Origin: Pseudomonadota bacterium
GTDB taxonomy: Bacteria; Pseudomonadota; Alphaproteobacteria; Caulobacterales; Caulobacteraceae
Assembly (NCBI GenBank): GCA_018241995.1
Contig: JAFECT010000002.1
Span: forward strand, 1 to 64,000
Direction: 5' to 3'
Length of the DNA stretch: 64,000 nucleotides
The notes beneath the pieces are model-generated. The model was given only the letters and a program-made list of their open reading frames with translations. It was not told the origin of the DNA and did not search any database. The position numbers were made by a program, and so were the translations under genes. Below, one piece after another: positions 1-7,583 of the stretch. Position 1 is the first letter of the stretch. Each line of letters begins with the position of its first letter.

Positions 1-17
1 ATAAGTGTCCACAGATC

Positions 18-323
18 CTAGAGGTCGTACACCAGGATCCCTGACCCGTGCTCGCTGGCGTGGTCGACCACGGTGCGCAGCTTGGGGTCGGCGATCTCCT
101 CGCCGAACTTGTCGACCTGACCAGAACCCAGCAGGGTCGCATCGCCCCAGTGATGATAGCTGAGCGTTTCGCGCGCCATCTCGATGGCCGCGTCCAGGTT
201 CGGCGCTCGCGCCACCAGGAGCAGCGGGCGGCGCGCGCCGACCGGAAAGGCGTTCCCCGGTTCCGCCGCCGCGTCGATGCGCAGGGCGAACAGGACCGGC
301 CGAGCCTTGCTTTTGCCGGCCAT
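18..323 (-). CDS. Small conserved-looking protein coupled to phnE
   Basis: This is a 101-residue protein of unknown function. Its ATG overlaps the phnE stop in an ATGA arrangement, so it is probably translationally coupled and is the fourth gene of the phnCDE operon. It has no signal peptide or membrane segment. The middle resembles a compact alpha/beta unit with a hydrophobic strand (LLLVARAPNL) and a helix (AAIEMARETL), and it ends in an acidic, hydrophobic tail. A longer reading frame exists upstream but it lies inside phnE and is rejected. I do not recognise the family. A cytosolic partner of the transporter or of the metabolism of its substrate is possible but is inference only. Confidence 0.65.
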   Translation of the reverse strand: MAGKSKARPVLFALRIDAAAEPGNAFPVGARRPLLLVARAPNLDAAIEMARETLSYHHWGDATLLGSGQVDKFGEEIADPKLRTVVDHASEHGSGILVYDL

Positions 324-1126
324 CAGAGCAGGCGCTTTCGGATGATCTGCGAAAGGAAGTCGATCAGAGACACGGCGATCACGATTACGATCGAGATCAT
401 CGCCACCTGGTCGTAGGCGAAGCCGTTGAGGCTGTCGAAGAGGGTCTTGCCGATGCCGCCCGCGCCGATCAGGCCCAGCACCGTAGCGGAACGCGAACTC
501 GATTCGAACCGGTACAGCGCATAGGACGTCCACAACGGCGCGACCTGGGGGATGACCCCCCAGACCATCTCGTGAAGGGGCGCAGCGCCCGTGGCGCGCA
601 CACCTTCGACCGGGCGCGGATCCATCGACTCCACGGCTTCGGAGAACAGCTTCCCCAAGACGCCGCCGGTGTTCAGGGCGATGGCAAGCACCCCCGCGAA
701 CGGGCCGAGGCCGACAGTGACCAGGAACACTGTGCCGATCACGAGGTCAGGCACGGCGCGTAGCAGATCCATGAGGCGCCGGACCGGTTGCTGGATAATC
801 GCCGGCGTCATGTTGCGCGCGCCCAGCAAGCCCAGCGGCACCGCCAGGATCACCGCCAGGAACGTGCCCCACAGCGCCATCTGGATGGTGAGCCACATCT
901 GCTCGACGTAGATCTTCCAATGGGCCACGTCGGCATGGGCGAAGCCGTTGCCGTACTCCTGCATGTTCTTCGAATTCACGAAGAGCAGCGGCAGCTTGTA
1001 CATCTCGACGGGCTTGAACGCCCAGATCAGTAGGGCGGCGATCCCGCCCCACAGCAGGTAGTCGAAAAAGACGTCGCCGAAAGACCGCTTGGGCGGAGGT
1101 GGAACGGCCGTGTCGGTCATGGCCAT
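323..1126 (-). CDS. phnE: Phosphonate-type ABC transporter permease PhnE
   Basis: This is the inner-membrane permease of an ABC importer for phosphonates or related phosphorus oxyanions. The 267 residues have a first membrane segment at about 22-37, a long hydrophobic block at about 75-105, and further segments near 130-165 and 240-258. The late GLIGAGGIG stretch is typical of PhnE and of MetI-like permeases that contact the ATPase through an EAA-type loop. The length fits the family. The start overlaps the phnD stop by one base, and the stop overlaps the next small gene. The substrate could be phosphonate, phosphite or another phosphorus compound, because no C-P lyase gene is visible here. 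Confidence 0.9.
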   Translation of the reverse strand: MAMTDTAVPPPPKRSFGDVFFDYLLWGGIAALLIWAFKPVEMYKLPLLFVNSKNMQEYGNGFAHADVAHWKIYVEQMWLTIQMALWGTFLAVILAVPLGLLGARNMTPAIIQQPVRRLMDLLRAVPDLVIGTVFLVTVGLGPFAGVLAIALNTGGVLGKLFSEAVESMDPRPVEGVRATGAAPLHEMVWGVIPQVAPLWTSYALYRFESSSRSATVLGLIGAGGIGKTLFDSLNGFAYDQVAMISIVIVIAVSLIDFLSQIIRKRLL

Positions 1127-2184
1127 TACTTCTTCTTCGCTGGCGAAGGCGTGACCGGCGCGGCGGACGCGGGGGCGCCCTCGACGCCCGCCGCGGCCTT
1201 CTCGGTCTGGATCGCGGCCAGCTTGGTCTGAGCGGTCTTGATCGCCAGGGCGTCATGCGAGTTCTGGGCGACGCGCAGCTCTTCCGACGCCTCCATCTCG
1301 CGCACCGGCAGCAGGAAGCTGTCGTTTGCGGGCTTGAAGACACCGAAGTTCAGGGCCTTGAGGTTGGCCCGCTGACGTTCGCCCTCCGCTCCGGGGGCGG
1401 TGCCATAGCTGAGGAAGAAGGAGCGCAGCTTCTCCTTGGTCGCCGGATCCAGATCCTTGCGCCAAACGATCGGGTCCTCCGGCAGGGCCGGCGAGGTCCA
1501 GATCACCTTGATCTTGGCGGCCATCTCCGGCCGGTTCTTCTTCAGGAACATCAAGGCGGTGGAGTTGTTGGTCGCCGCGTCCAGCACGCCGGTGGCCACC
1601 GACAGCAGGTTCGACTGGTGGTTGGCCGAGCGGACCGTCTTGAAGCAGGTCTGCGGGTCAACGTTCTTTGGCGTGAACAGATAGGCCATCGGCGCCAGGG
1701 TCCCCGAGGTCGACTTGGCGTCGCCCATGCCGAAGGTCAGGCTCTTGTCGCACTTGGTCAGCTTGTCGAGGGTCAGGCCGCTGTTCGCGTTGACGATCAC
1801 CACCGAATAGTAGCCGTCAACGCCCGACGGGTCGGTCGAGTGGGCGAACACCTCGCCCCCGCCGCGGCGCACCGCCTCCAGCCCCGACAGGTTGGAGAAC
1901 CAGCCCAGCTGCACCTGATTGAAGCGCATGGCCTCGATCAGGGAGGTGTAGTTCGAGGCGAAGAACGGCTTGATCTTCAGGCCGGTCTGCTTGCGCATGT
2001 CGTCCAGGAACGGCTTCCAGAGCGTGTCCTGGCTCTGGGCGTTCTCGGTCGACAGGATCGAGAAGTTGATCTCCTTGCCCGAGCCGGAGGAGCCGCCGCC
2101 GAATTGATCACAGGCGGACAGACTGGCCGCACCGGCCAGGGCGGCAAAGGCGGCGAGGCCAAACAGGGCGTTGCGGCGCTTCAT
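1126..2184 (-). CDS. phnD: Phosphonate ABC transporter substrate-binding lipoprotein PhnD
   Basis: This is the periplasmic binding protein of the PhnCDE importer, 352 residues. The N-terminus is a lipoprotein signal: Lys-Arg-Arg, a hydrophobic run, then a lipobox ending LSAC at about residue 24. A Gly/Ser linker follows. The body has PhnD-family features, including the strand INFSILST, the [12 protein letters not shown] region and the [14 protein letters not shown] segment that binds the anion in this family. The last 40 residues are Ala/Pro/Lys rich and probably disordered. The ATG chosen overlaps the phnC stop (ATGA). A longer frame upstream is only the shadow of phnC. Confidence 0.88.
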   Translation of the reverse strand: MKRRNALFGLAAFAALAGAASLSACDQFGGGSSGSGKEINFSILSTENAQSQDTLWKPFLDDMRKQTGLKIKPFFASNYTSLIEAMRFNQVQLGWFSNLSGLEAVRRGGGEVFAHSTDPSGVDGYYSVVIVNANSGLTLDKLTKCDKSLTFGMGDAKSTSGTLAPMAYLFTPKNVDPQTCFKTVRSANHQSNLLSVATGVLDAATNNSTALMFLKKNRPEMAAKIKVIWTSPALPEDPIVWRKDLDPATKEKLRSFFLSYGTAPGAEGERQRANLKALNFGVFKPANDSFLLPVREMEASEELRVAQNSHDALAIKTAQTKLAAIQTEKAAAGVEGAPASAAPVTPSPAKKK

Positions 2185-2978
2185 GGCCCGACTCCTTCCC
2201 AGAACGCGTCCTCGATCTCGGGACCGTAGATTTCGATGAGCTTTTCGCGGCCCAGACCGGTGCTGGGGCCGTCGTAGACGATCTTGCCGCCCTTCAGCGC
2301 GACGACGCGCTCGCAGTAGCGGATGGCGTAGTCGACCTGGTGCAGGGTCACGATCACGGCCACCTTGTCGCGCTCGTTCAGTTCGACCAGCAGCTCCATG
2401 ACCTTGCGGGCGGAGACGGGGTCGAGCGATGCGACCGGCTCGTCGGCCAGCACGGCCTGGGCGCCCTGCAGGATGGCGCGTGCGATCGCGCCGCGCTGCT
2501 GCTGGCCGCCGGAAAGGGTGTTGGCGCGTTGGCCGGCGTAGTCGGAGACCCCCACGCGATGCAGGGCGGCCATGGCTTTCTGCTTGTCCTCGGCCGACCA
2601 GCGTCCGAACAGGCCGGCCCAAGTCCCCATGCGGCCGAGCGCGCCGAGCAGCACATTGGTGAACAGCGACAGGCGGCCGACGAGGTTGAACTGCTGGGCG
2701 ATGAAGCCGACCTTGGCGCGCGCCTTGCGCACCTGTCCGGTGACGCGGCCGTTCTTCTGCACTGGAATGCCGAAGACATCGATCGTGCCCTTGCCGCCGT
2801 CGACGGTCTGCAGGCCCGAGATCGAGCGCAGCAGGGTCGACTTGCCCGAGCCCGAGGGACCGATCAGGGCCACCATCTCACCAGGCTGGACGTCCAAGGA
2901 CACCGAATCGAGGGCCTTGCGGGCGCCGAAGGTCTTGGACACGCCCCGCACGGCGGCCGCTGCGACGGTCGTGCTCAC
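2181..2978 (-). CDS. phnC: Phosphonate ABC transporter ATP-binding protein PhnC
   Basis: This is the cytoplasmic ATPase of the PhnCDE importer, 265 residues. The Walker A motif is GPSGSGKS, the signature is LSGGQQQR, Walker B is AVLADEP, and the switch His lies in VTLHQVDYA. The start is taken as the GTG at 2978 because a strong purine-rich ribosome site (GGGGGAGA) lies just upstream on the minus strand and the family normally begins shortly before the first beta strand. The more upstream ATG gives an unrelated Arg-rich extension. It is the first gene of the leftward operon, so its promoter should lie in the 297-base gap to the right. Confidence 0.9.
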   Translation of the reverse strand: MSTTVAAAAVRGVSKTFGARKALDSVSLDVQPGEMVALIGPSGSGKSTLLRSISGLQTVDGGKGTIDVFGIPVQKNGRVTGQVRKARAKVGFIAQQFNLVGRLSLFTNVLLGALGRMGTWAGLFGRWSAEDKQKAMAALHRVGVSDYAGQRANTLSGGQQQRGAIARAILQGAQAVLADEPVASLDPVSARKVMELLVELNERDKVAVIVTLHQVDYAIRYCERVVALKGGKIVYDGPSTGLGREKLIEIYGPEIEDAFWEGVGP

Positions 2979-3275
2979 GCGATGGCTCTCCCCCAAACAC
3001 CGACGCCCGGCTCTGGAGTGGCCGAGGCGCGCAACGCTTTTATGACGAGTCAGGGGCTCAAGGCCACGCCGATTCGGCGCCCGTATAGCCCGAATCCGCC
3101 TCCGGTGAAGCCCGCGCGTGGCTCGAGCCCTTGCGACCAAACGGCCCGCTCGAGGAATCGGAGACTTTACAACCCGGTCGATTGCCCCTATTTCGCGCGC
3201 TCCGGCGGACCCCGGGACGTTCGAAACGCTGCTAACGCCGGTCTGGGTTCAACAATCTGCAGGGGTTTACGTGAG
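2979..3275. promoter_or_regulatory. Divergent intergenic region between phnC and the decarboxylase
   Basis: These 297 bases must hold promoters for the leftward phn operon and the rightward decarboxylase. I see no other gene. A Pho box would be expected for phosphonate uptake, but the only resemblance is ATGACGAGTCA at 3042-3052, which is a weak match to the two-half-site consensus. The exact promoters were not identified. Confidence 0.4.
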
Positions 3276-4526
3276 GTGCACGAACACCATACGCCCCTGG
3301 ACCTGGTCCGAAAGCGGTCCCCGGAGCGTCCAGTCGCACTCGTGCGACCGGGTGCGGTGGCCGTAGCGGCGAACTGGTTCCAGGATAAGCTTCAAGGCGA
3401 CGTTTTCTACGCTGTAAAGGCGAACCCCTCCGCTTGGGTCATCCAGACCCTGTGGGACAACGGGATCCGCTCTTTCGACGTGGCGTCCATCCCCGAGATC
3501 GAGCTGGTGCGCTCCGTCGCGCCCGAGGCTCGCCTCGCCTTCATGCACCCGGTCAAGAGCCGGGCGGCGATCACGCGCGCCTATTTCGACCATGGCGTTC
3601 GCACCTTCTCGCTCGATACCCACGAGGAGCTGGCCAAAATCCTGGACGCCACGGGCGGCGCCAAGGACCTGAACCTGATCGTGCGCATGGCGGTCTCGTC
3701 GGACGGCGCGGCCTACAGCCTGTCGGGCAAGTTCGGCATCAGCGTCGACCAGGCGCCGGCCCTGCTGCTGGCCGCGCGGCGCGCCACCCAGGACCTGATG
3801 GGCGTGTCCTTCCACGTCGGCAGCCAGTGCATGCGGCCCTCGGCCTTCCAGGGCGCCATGTCCCAGACCTCGCGAGCCCTCGTGCGCGCCGGCGTTCTGG
3901 CCGATGTGGTGGACGTGGGCGGCGGCTTCCCGTCGATCTATCCGGGTATGCATCCGCCGGAACTGCAGGACTACATCGACGCGATCCATCGCGGCTTCAA
4001 CGAGATGATGGTGCACGAGACCACCGAGCTGTGGGCCGAACCCGGCCGGGCGCTGGTGGCCGAGGCCTCGTCGATCCTGGCCAAGGTGGAGCTGCGCAAG
4101 GGCGACGCCCTTTACCTGAACGACGGCTCCTACGGCGGCCTGTTCGACGCGACCCACTCCAAGTGGCCGTTCCCGGTCAAGCTGGTGCGGGACGGCGAAG
4201 CCTCGTCCGAGTTGAAGCCCTACCGCTTCTACGGACCGACCTGCGATTCCATCGACCACATGCCGGGACCGTTCTGGCTGCCAGCCGATGTGCAGGAAGG
4301 CGACTACATCGAGATCGGCATGCTGGGCGCCTATGGCGTGGCCCTGTCGACCGGCTTCAACGGTTTCGGCGATCACGAGCAGTGCATCGTGGGCGACGCG
4401 CCGATGGCCTCGATGTACGGTCTGGCCCCGCGCGCCATCCCCCTGCCGCGCCTGCAGCAGGAGGAGGACCGCAAGGTCGTTCGCCTGTCTCGGGTGAAGG
4501 GCGGAAAGCGCAAGCGGCGGAAATAA
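3276..4526 (+). CDS. PLP-dependent ornithine/lysine decarboxylase (fold type III)
   Basis: This enzyme decarboxylates ornithine to putrescine or lysine to cadaverine in the cytosol. The 416 residues contain the PLP-binding lysine in FYAVKANP (about Lys48), the phosphate-binding GGGFPSIYPG region, EPGRALV, and the catalytic Cys-Asp pair in GPTCDSIDHM near residue 320. These are hallmarks of the alanine-racemase-fold decarboxylases, and biosynthetic arginine decarboxylases are much longer. The start is uncertain. GTG at 3276 gives the length normal for the family, and the longer upstream frame is phnC antisense. The C-terminus is very basic (KGGKRKRRK). A strong terminator follows, and then a deoxyhypusine-synthase-like gene, which suggests a polyamine role. 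Confidence 0.85.
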   Translation: MHEHHTPLDLVRKRSPERPVALVRPGAVAVAANWFQDKLQGDVFYAVKANPSAWVIQTLWDNGIRSFDVASIPEIELVRSVAPEARLAFMHPVKSRAAITRAYFDHGVRTFSLDTHEELAKILDATGGAKDLNLIVRMAVSSDGAAYSLSGKFGISVDQAPALLLAARRATQDLMGVSFHVGSQCMRPSAFQGAMSQTSRALVRAGVLADVVDVGGGFPSIYPGMHPPELQDYIDAIHRGFNEMMVHETTELWAEPGRALVAEASSILAKVELRKGDALYLNDGSYGGLFDATHSKWPFPVKLVRDGEASSELKPYRFYGPTCDSIDHMPGPFWLPADVQEGDYIEIGMLGAYGVALSTGFNGFGDHEQCIVGDAPMASMYGLAPRAIPLPRLQQEEDRKVVRLSRVKGGKRKRRK

Positions 4527-4553
4527 ATCCGCCAAACTAGAGTTCTAAGCACA

Positions 4554-4592
4554 GCGCGGCCCGTCGCTCCGTCCGGGCCGCGCTTCTCTTTT
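4554..4592 (+). terminator. Intrinsic terminator after the decarboxylase
   Basis: A perfect 10-base stem (GCGCGGCCCG at 4554-4563, CGGGCCGCGC at 4574-4583) with a 10-base loop is followed by TTCTCTTTT. It lies between two genes of the same apparent pathway, so the second gene probably has its own promoter or depends on read-through. Confidence 0.85.
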
Positions 4593-4629
4593 GCAAGACG
4601 GGCGTCCAGTCCCAAGGGGAACCTGAAGA

Positions 4630-5685
4630 ATGAACGCCGAGACCAAGCTGACCAACCAGAAGGCGGAGCTTCTCGCCGACACCATCGAGCACGTCGACAT
4701 CGCGTCCTTCGACGCGCGACCGATCATCGATTCCATGCGCAAGATGTCGTTCTCGTCGCGCGACACGGCCCGCGCCGCCGACATCTTCAACATGGCGATC
4801 ACCGACAAGGACTGCTCGCCCTGGCTGATCCTGGCGGGCTCGACCTCGGCCGGCGGCTGCATGCACGTCTACCGCGACATGGTGAAGTACGGGATGGTCG
4901 ACGTGGTCGTCGCCACCGGGGCCTCGATCGTCGACATGGATTTCTTCGAGGCCCTGGGCTTCAAGCACTACCAAGCCAAGTCGGACGTCGACGACCGCGA
5001 CCTGCGCGCGCTCTACATCGACCGCATCTACGACACCTACATCGACGAGGAAGAGCTGCAGGCCTGCGATCACGCGATCAAGGACATCTGCGACAGCCTT
5101 GAGCCGCGCCCCTACTCCTCGCGCGAGTTCATCTGGGAGATGGGCAAGTGGCTGGCGGCGGGCAACGCCAAGAAGCCGGGCTCGCTGGTCCAGACCGCTT
5201 TCGAGGAAGGCGCGCCGATCTTCTGCCCGGCCTTCGTCGATTCCTCGGCCGGCTTCGGCCTCGTGAAGCACCAGGTGGAGCGGATGAAGGCGGGCAAGCC
5301 CTATCTGACCATCGACGCGGTGGCCGATTTCCGCGAACTGACCGACATCAAGATCGCCGCCGGCGCGACCGGCCTGTTCATGGTCGGCGGCGGGGTGCCC
5401 AAGAACTTCGCCCAGGACACGGTGGTCTGCGCCGAGATTCTCGGCGAGGAGGTCGAGATGCACAAATACGCCGTGCAGATCACCGTGGCCGACGTGCGCG
5501 ACGGCGCCTGCTCGTCCTCGACGCTCAAGGAAGCCTGCTCCTGGGGCAAGGTCGACGTGACCTTCGAACAGATGGTCTTCGCCGAGGCCTCCACCGTGGT
5601 GCCGCTGATCGGCTCGGACGCCTATTGGCGCGGGGCCTGGAAGCAGCGCGAGAAGCGCCGCTGGAACAAGCTGTTCAAGCGTTGA
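4630..5685 (+). CDS. Deoxyhypusine-synthase-like polyamine synthase
   Basis: This 351-residue protein belongs to the deoxyhypusine synthase family. In bacteria these proteins do not modify eIF5A, and studied members make homospermidine-type or guanidino polyamines by NAD-dependent aminobutyl transfer. The catalytic lysine is conserved in EACSWGKVDV (Lys307, matching the human Lys329 context). The NAD-binding features STSAGG, ATGAS, DSSAGFG and MVGGGVPKNF are present. A ribosome site (AAGGGGA) lies upstream of the ATG. It follows a decarboxylase that can supply putrescine, so a homospermidine-synthase-like role is the best inference. The true substrate cannot be read from sequence. Confidence 0.85.
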   Translation: MNAETKLTNQKAELLADTIEHVDIASFDARPIIDSMRKMSFSSRDTARAADIFNMAITDKDCSPWLILAGSTSAGGCMHVYRDMVKYGMVDVVVATGASIVDMDFFEALGFKHYQAKSDVDDRDLRALYIDRIYDTYIDEEELQACDHAIKDICDSLEPRPYSSREFIWEMGKWLAAGNAKKPGSLVQTAFEEGAPIFCPAFVDSSAGFGLVKHQVERMKAGKPYLTIDAVADFRELTDIKIAAGATGLFMVGGGVPKNFAQDTVVCAEILGEEVEMHKYAVQITVADVRDGACSSSTLKEACSWGKVDVTFEQMVFAEASTVVPLIGSDAYWRGAWKQREKRRWNKLFKR

Positions 5686-5694
5686 TCAATGCAA

Positions 5695-5726
5695 AGGGGC
5701 CCCGGCGACGGGGCCCCTATTCTTCG
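5695..5726 (+). terminator. Bidirectional intrinsic terminator
   Basis: A perfect 10-base stem (AGGGGCCCCG, 5695-5704) with a GCGA loop and CGGGGCCCCT (5709-5718) sits between two convergent genes. ATTCTTC follows on the plus strand and TTTGCATTG on the minus strand, so it probably serves both directions. Confidence 0.8.
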
Positions 5727-5744
5727 TTGTGGAGACGGTTGGAG

Positions 5745-6347
5745 TCAGCCTGCGCGGCTGATGTCGCGCACGGCGGCCATCAGGAGCTCGACCACACGGG
5801 CGGTCTCGTCCTCGCTCCATTCGCCGGGCTTCATGGCCACGGCCTGCTTCAGCGTGTGCAGGGCCTCGCGCACGGCATCGGGCGCCACCTGGCCCGACAG
5901 CATCCGCGCCGCCAGGCGCATGCGCTGCATCACCCCGTCCACCGCCGTGCGATTGGCGTCGAGCCAGACCTGGCCCGCCTCAGTCAGGCTGTAGACCCGC
6001 TTGCCGCCCTCGTCGGTAGCCGAAGACAAGAGGCTTTCGTCCTCAAGCATGGTCAGGGTGGGGTAGACCGCGCCGGGCGAGGGCGCGTAGGCGCCGCCAA
6101 ACAGCTCTTCGATCGCCTTGATCAGCTCATAGCCGTGGCGCGGCTGCTCCTCGATGAGGGCCAACAGCACCAGCCTCAGATCGCCTGGGCCGAACACGCG
6201 CCCCCCGAAGCCGCGCCCGAAGCCCCTGCCGAAACCTCGCTCATGGCCGTGACGGCCTCGGCCGCCCCAACCGGCGCCTGGCCCGCGACCGCAATGGCGC
6301 CGGCCCCAGCCGCGTCCATGGTCTTCCTCATGCCAAGCATGCATCAT
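5745..6347 (-). CDS. PadR family regulator with Gly/His-rich N-terminus (YqjI-like)
   Basis: This is a 200-residue winged-helix repressor. Residues 1-50 are Gly/Arg rich with scattered His and one Cys (His3, His6, His10, His18, Cys19, His33, His35) and repeated GFGRGFGRGFGG. The PadR domain runs from about 52 to 125 (FGPGDLRLVLLALI, HGYELIKAIEE, SPGAVYPTLTMLEDE) and is followed by a C-terminal helical region. The layout matches E. coli YqjI, whose His-rich N-terminus binds nickel, so metal sensing is plausible but inferred. The gene faces away from a perfect palindrome at 6378-6391, which is a likely autoregulatory operator. The start could be either of two adjacent ATG codons. Confidence 0.85.
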   Translation of the reverse strand: MMHAWHEEDHGRGWGRRHCGRGPGAGWGGRGRHGHERGFGRGFGRGFGGRVFGPGDLRLVLLALIEEQPRHGYELIKAIEELFGGAYAPSPGAVYPTLTMLEDESLLSSATDEGGKRVYSLTEAGQVWLDANRTAVDGVMQRMRLAARMLSGQVAPDAVREALHTLKQAVAMKPGEWSEDETARVVELLMAAVRDISRAG

Positions 6348-6377
6348 ATCTCTCCGATCATTCTTTATGACATGTTT

Positions 6378-6391
6378 TAAGATATATCTTA
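6378..6391. promoter_or_regulatory. Palindromic operator candidate for the PadR regulator
   Basis: TAAGATATATCTTA is a perfect 14-base palindrome in an AT-rich patch 30 bases upstream of the PadR gene and about 80 bases before the small rightward gene. PadR repressors commonly bind such AT-rich dyads. Binding is inferred. Confidence 0.6.
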
Positions 6392-6472
6392 GGAATATTC
6401 TGCGTCAAGGCCTCCGCCTGTCGGAACCGTCGAGCGGGCCCGCGCCTTCCCTCTCCGAACAAGGAACGAGCC

Positions 6473-6646
6473 ATGGCCGAAACGCCGAAACAGAGCTCCC
6501 CCAACAACGCTGCTCCGGACGAGGCGGCCCCGCCCGCCCCCGTCAGGGGCGACGATTATCTCGAAGGTTCGGACACGCGCGCGGGCAGCGACGAAGGCGG
6601 GTCGGCGCCTGGCGAGGCCCACCCGGCGACGCCCCCGCCCGACTGA
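6473..6646 (+). CDS. Small disordered protein
   Basis: This 57-residue frame begins at ATG 6473 with AAGGA eight bases upstream. The product is rich in Pro, Ala, Gly, Asp and Glu, has no hydrophobic segment and looks intrinsically disordered. Its central motif is RGDDYLEGSDTRAG. It lies divergently from the PadR gene, with the palindromic operator between them, so it may be a target of that regulator. The function is unknown. The good ribosome site is the main support for it being a gene. Confidence 0.55.
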   Translation: MAETPKQSSPNNAAPDEAAPPAPVRGDDYLEGSDTRAGSDEGGSAPGEAHPATPPPD

Positions 6647-6719
6647 CCGGCGGACCAGTTTCGGCTTGCCTGCCCGGCGCCTATGCCTATCGTCGGCTTC
6701 GCTGTTCGGGAGTGCAGTC

Positions 6720-7511
6720 GTGAACCCTTCGATCCGGCCCATGCTGCTGGCGAGCGTGCTCGCCCTGGTCGCCGTCACCGTCGTTTCGGCACAGTCCGGA
6801 CCCAAACAGAGCGGCTATCTGAGCCCTGAACAGGTCCCGGACGGCCGGGTGATTCTGCCCGCGCCGCCGGCCGCGGGCTCACCGCAGGATGTGGCCGACC
6901 ATCAGACCTTCGCCAATACCCGCGCCCTGAAAGACAGCCCGCGCTGGGCGCTGGCGCAGGAGGACGACGACATCAATCCGCGCGGGGCCGGACGCTATTT
7001 CGACTGCGCCGTGGGCGCACAGATCGGCCGCGACCAACCACCTGCAGTCACCCGGCTGCTGACCCGGATCCTGGTCGACGTCTCCAAGAGCTATGTTCCG
7101 GCCAAGGACAACTACAGGCGGCCGCGCCCGGTCGTGGGCAACGACGCGCCGATCTGCGTGCCGCGCGACGAGCACCTCGCCACCAGCTACTCCTACCCCT
7201 CCGGCCACGCCTCGATCAGCTGGGCCTGGGCCCTGGTGCTGGCCGAGATGGAGCCCGACCGCGCCTCGGCGATCCTGGCCCGGGGCGCCTCGGTGGGCGA
7301 CAGCCGGGTCGCCTGCGGCGTGCACTATGCTTCCGATGTCCAGGCCGGACGCCTGGTGGGCGCGGCGGTGGTCGCGGCGGAGCACAACTCACCAGAGTTC
7401 CTGGCCGACATGAAGGCCGCCAAGGCCGAGATCGACGCGCGCCGCGTCGAGGGTAAGACCAGCCCCATCTGCCCGGCCCAGATCGAGGCCCTGAAGACGC
7501 GCATCTACTAG
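6720..7511 (+). CDS. Class A non-specific acid phosphatase (PAP2 family), secreted
   Basis: This 263-residue protein starts at GTG 6720 with GGGAG upstream. A signal peptide covers about residues 1-25 (hydrophobic run LLASVLALVAVTVVSA). The class A/PAP2 phosphatase signature is complete: the Lys and RP of KDNYRRPRP, the PSGH of YPSGHAS, and the SR-H-D of SRVACGVHYASD. It should hydrolyse phosphomonoesters in the periplasm through a phosphohistidine intermediate. Homologues are PhoN and PhoC. A more upstream ATG would put charged residues before the signal peptide and is less likely. Confidence 0.88.
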   Translation: MNPSIRPMLLASVLALVAVTVVSAQSGPKQSGYLSPEQVPDGRVILPAPPAAGSPQDVADHQTFANTRALKDSPRWALAQEDDDINPRGAGRYFDCAVGAQIGRDQPPAVTRLLTRILVDVSKSYVPAKDNYRRPRPVVGNDAPICVPRDEHLATSYSYPSGHASISWAWALVLAEMEPDRASAILARGASVGDSRVACGVHYASDVQAGRLVGAAVVAAEHNSPEFLADMKAAKAEIDARRVEGKTSPICPAQIEALKTRIY

Positions 7512-7583
7512 GGCTTCCGGGCTGGCGCCGCTCTCGCGCGCGGCCTATCTCGCGGGCTCTGATCTTCGAAAAGGACGACGCGA

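Noticed and set aside
1099..2229. A 376-codon plus-strand frame across phnD
   Set aside because: The opposite strand encodes a recognisable PhnD lipoprotein with operon overlaps. The plus-strand product has no domain.
3042..3052. Pho box in front of phnC
   Set aside because: Only one partial half-site-like sequence is present, without the second repeat at the required spacing.
2340..3275. N-terminal extension of the decarboxylase frame
   Set aside because: The frame stays open through phnC and the intergenic region, but the product is antisense to PhnC and lies outside the conserved decarboxylase domain.
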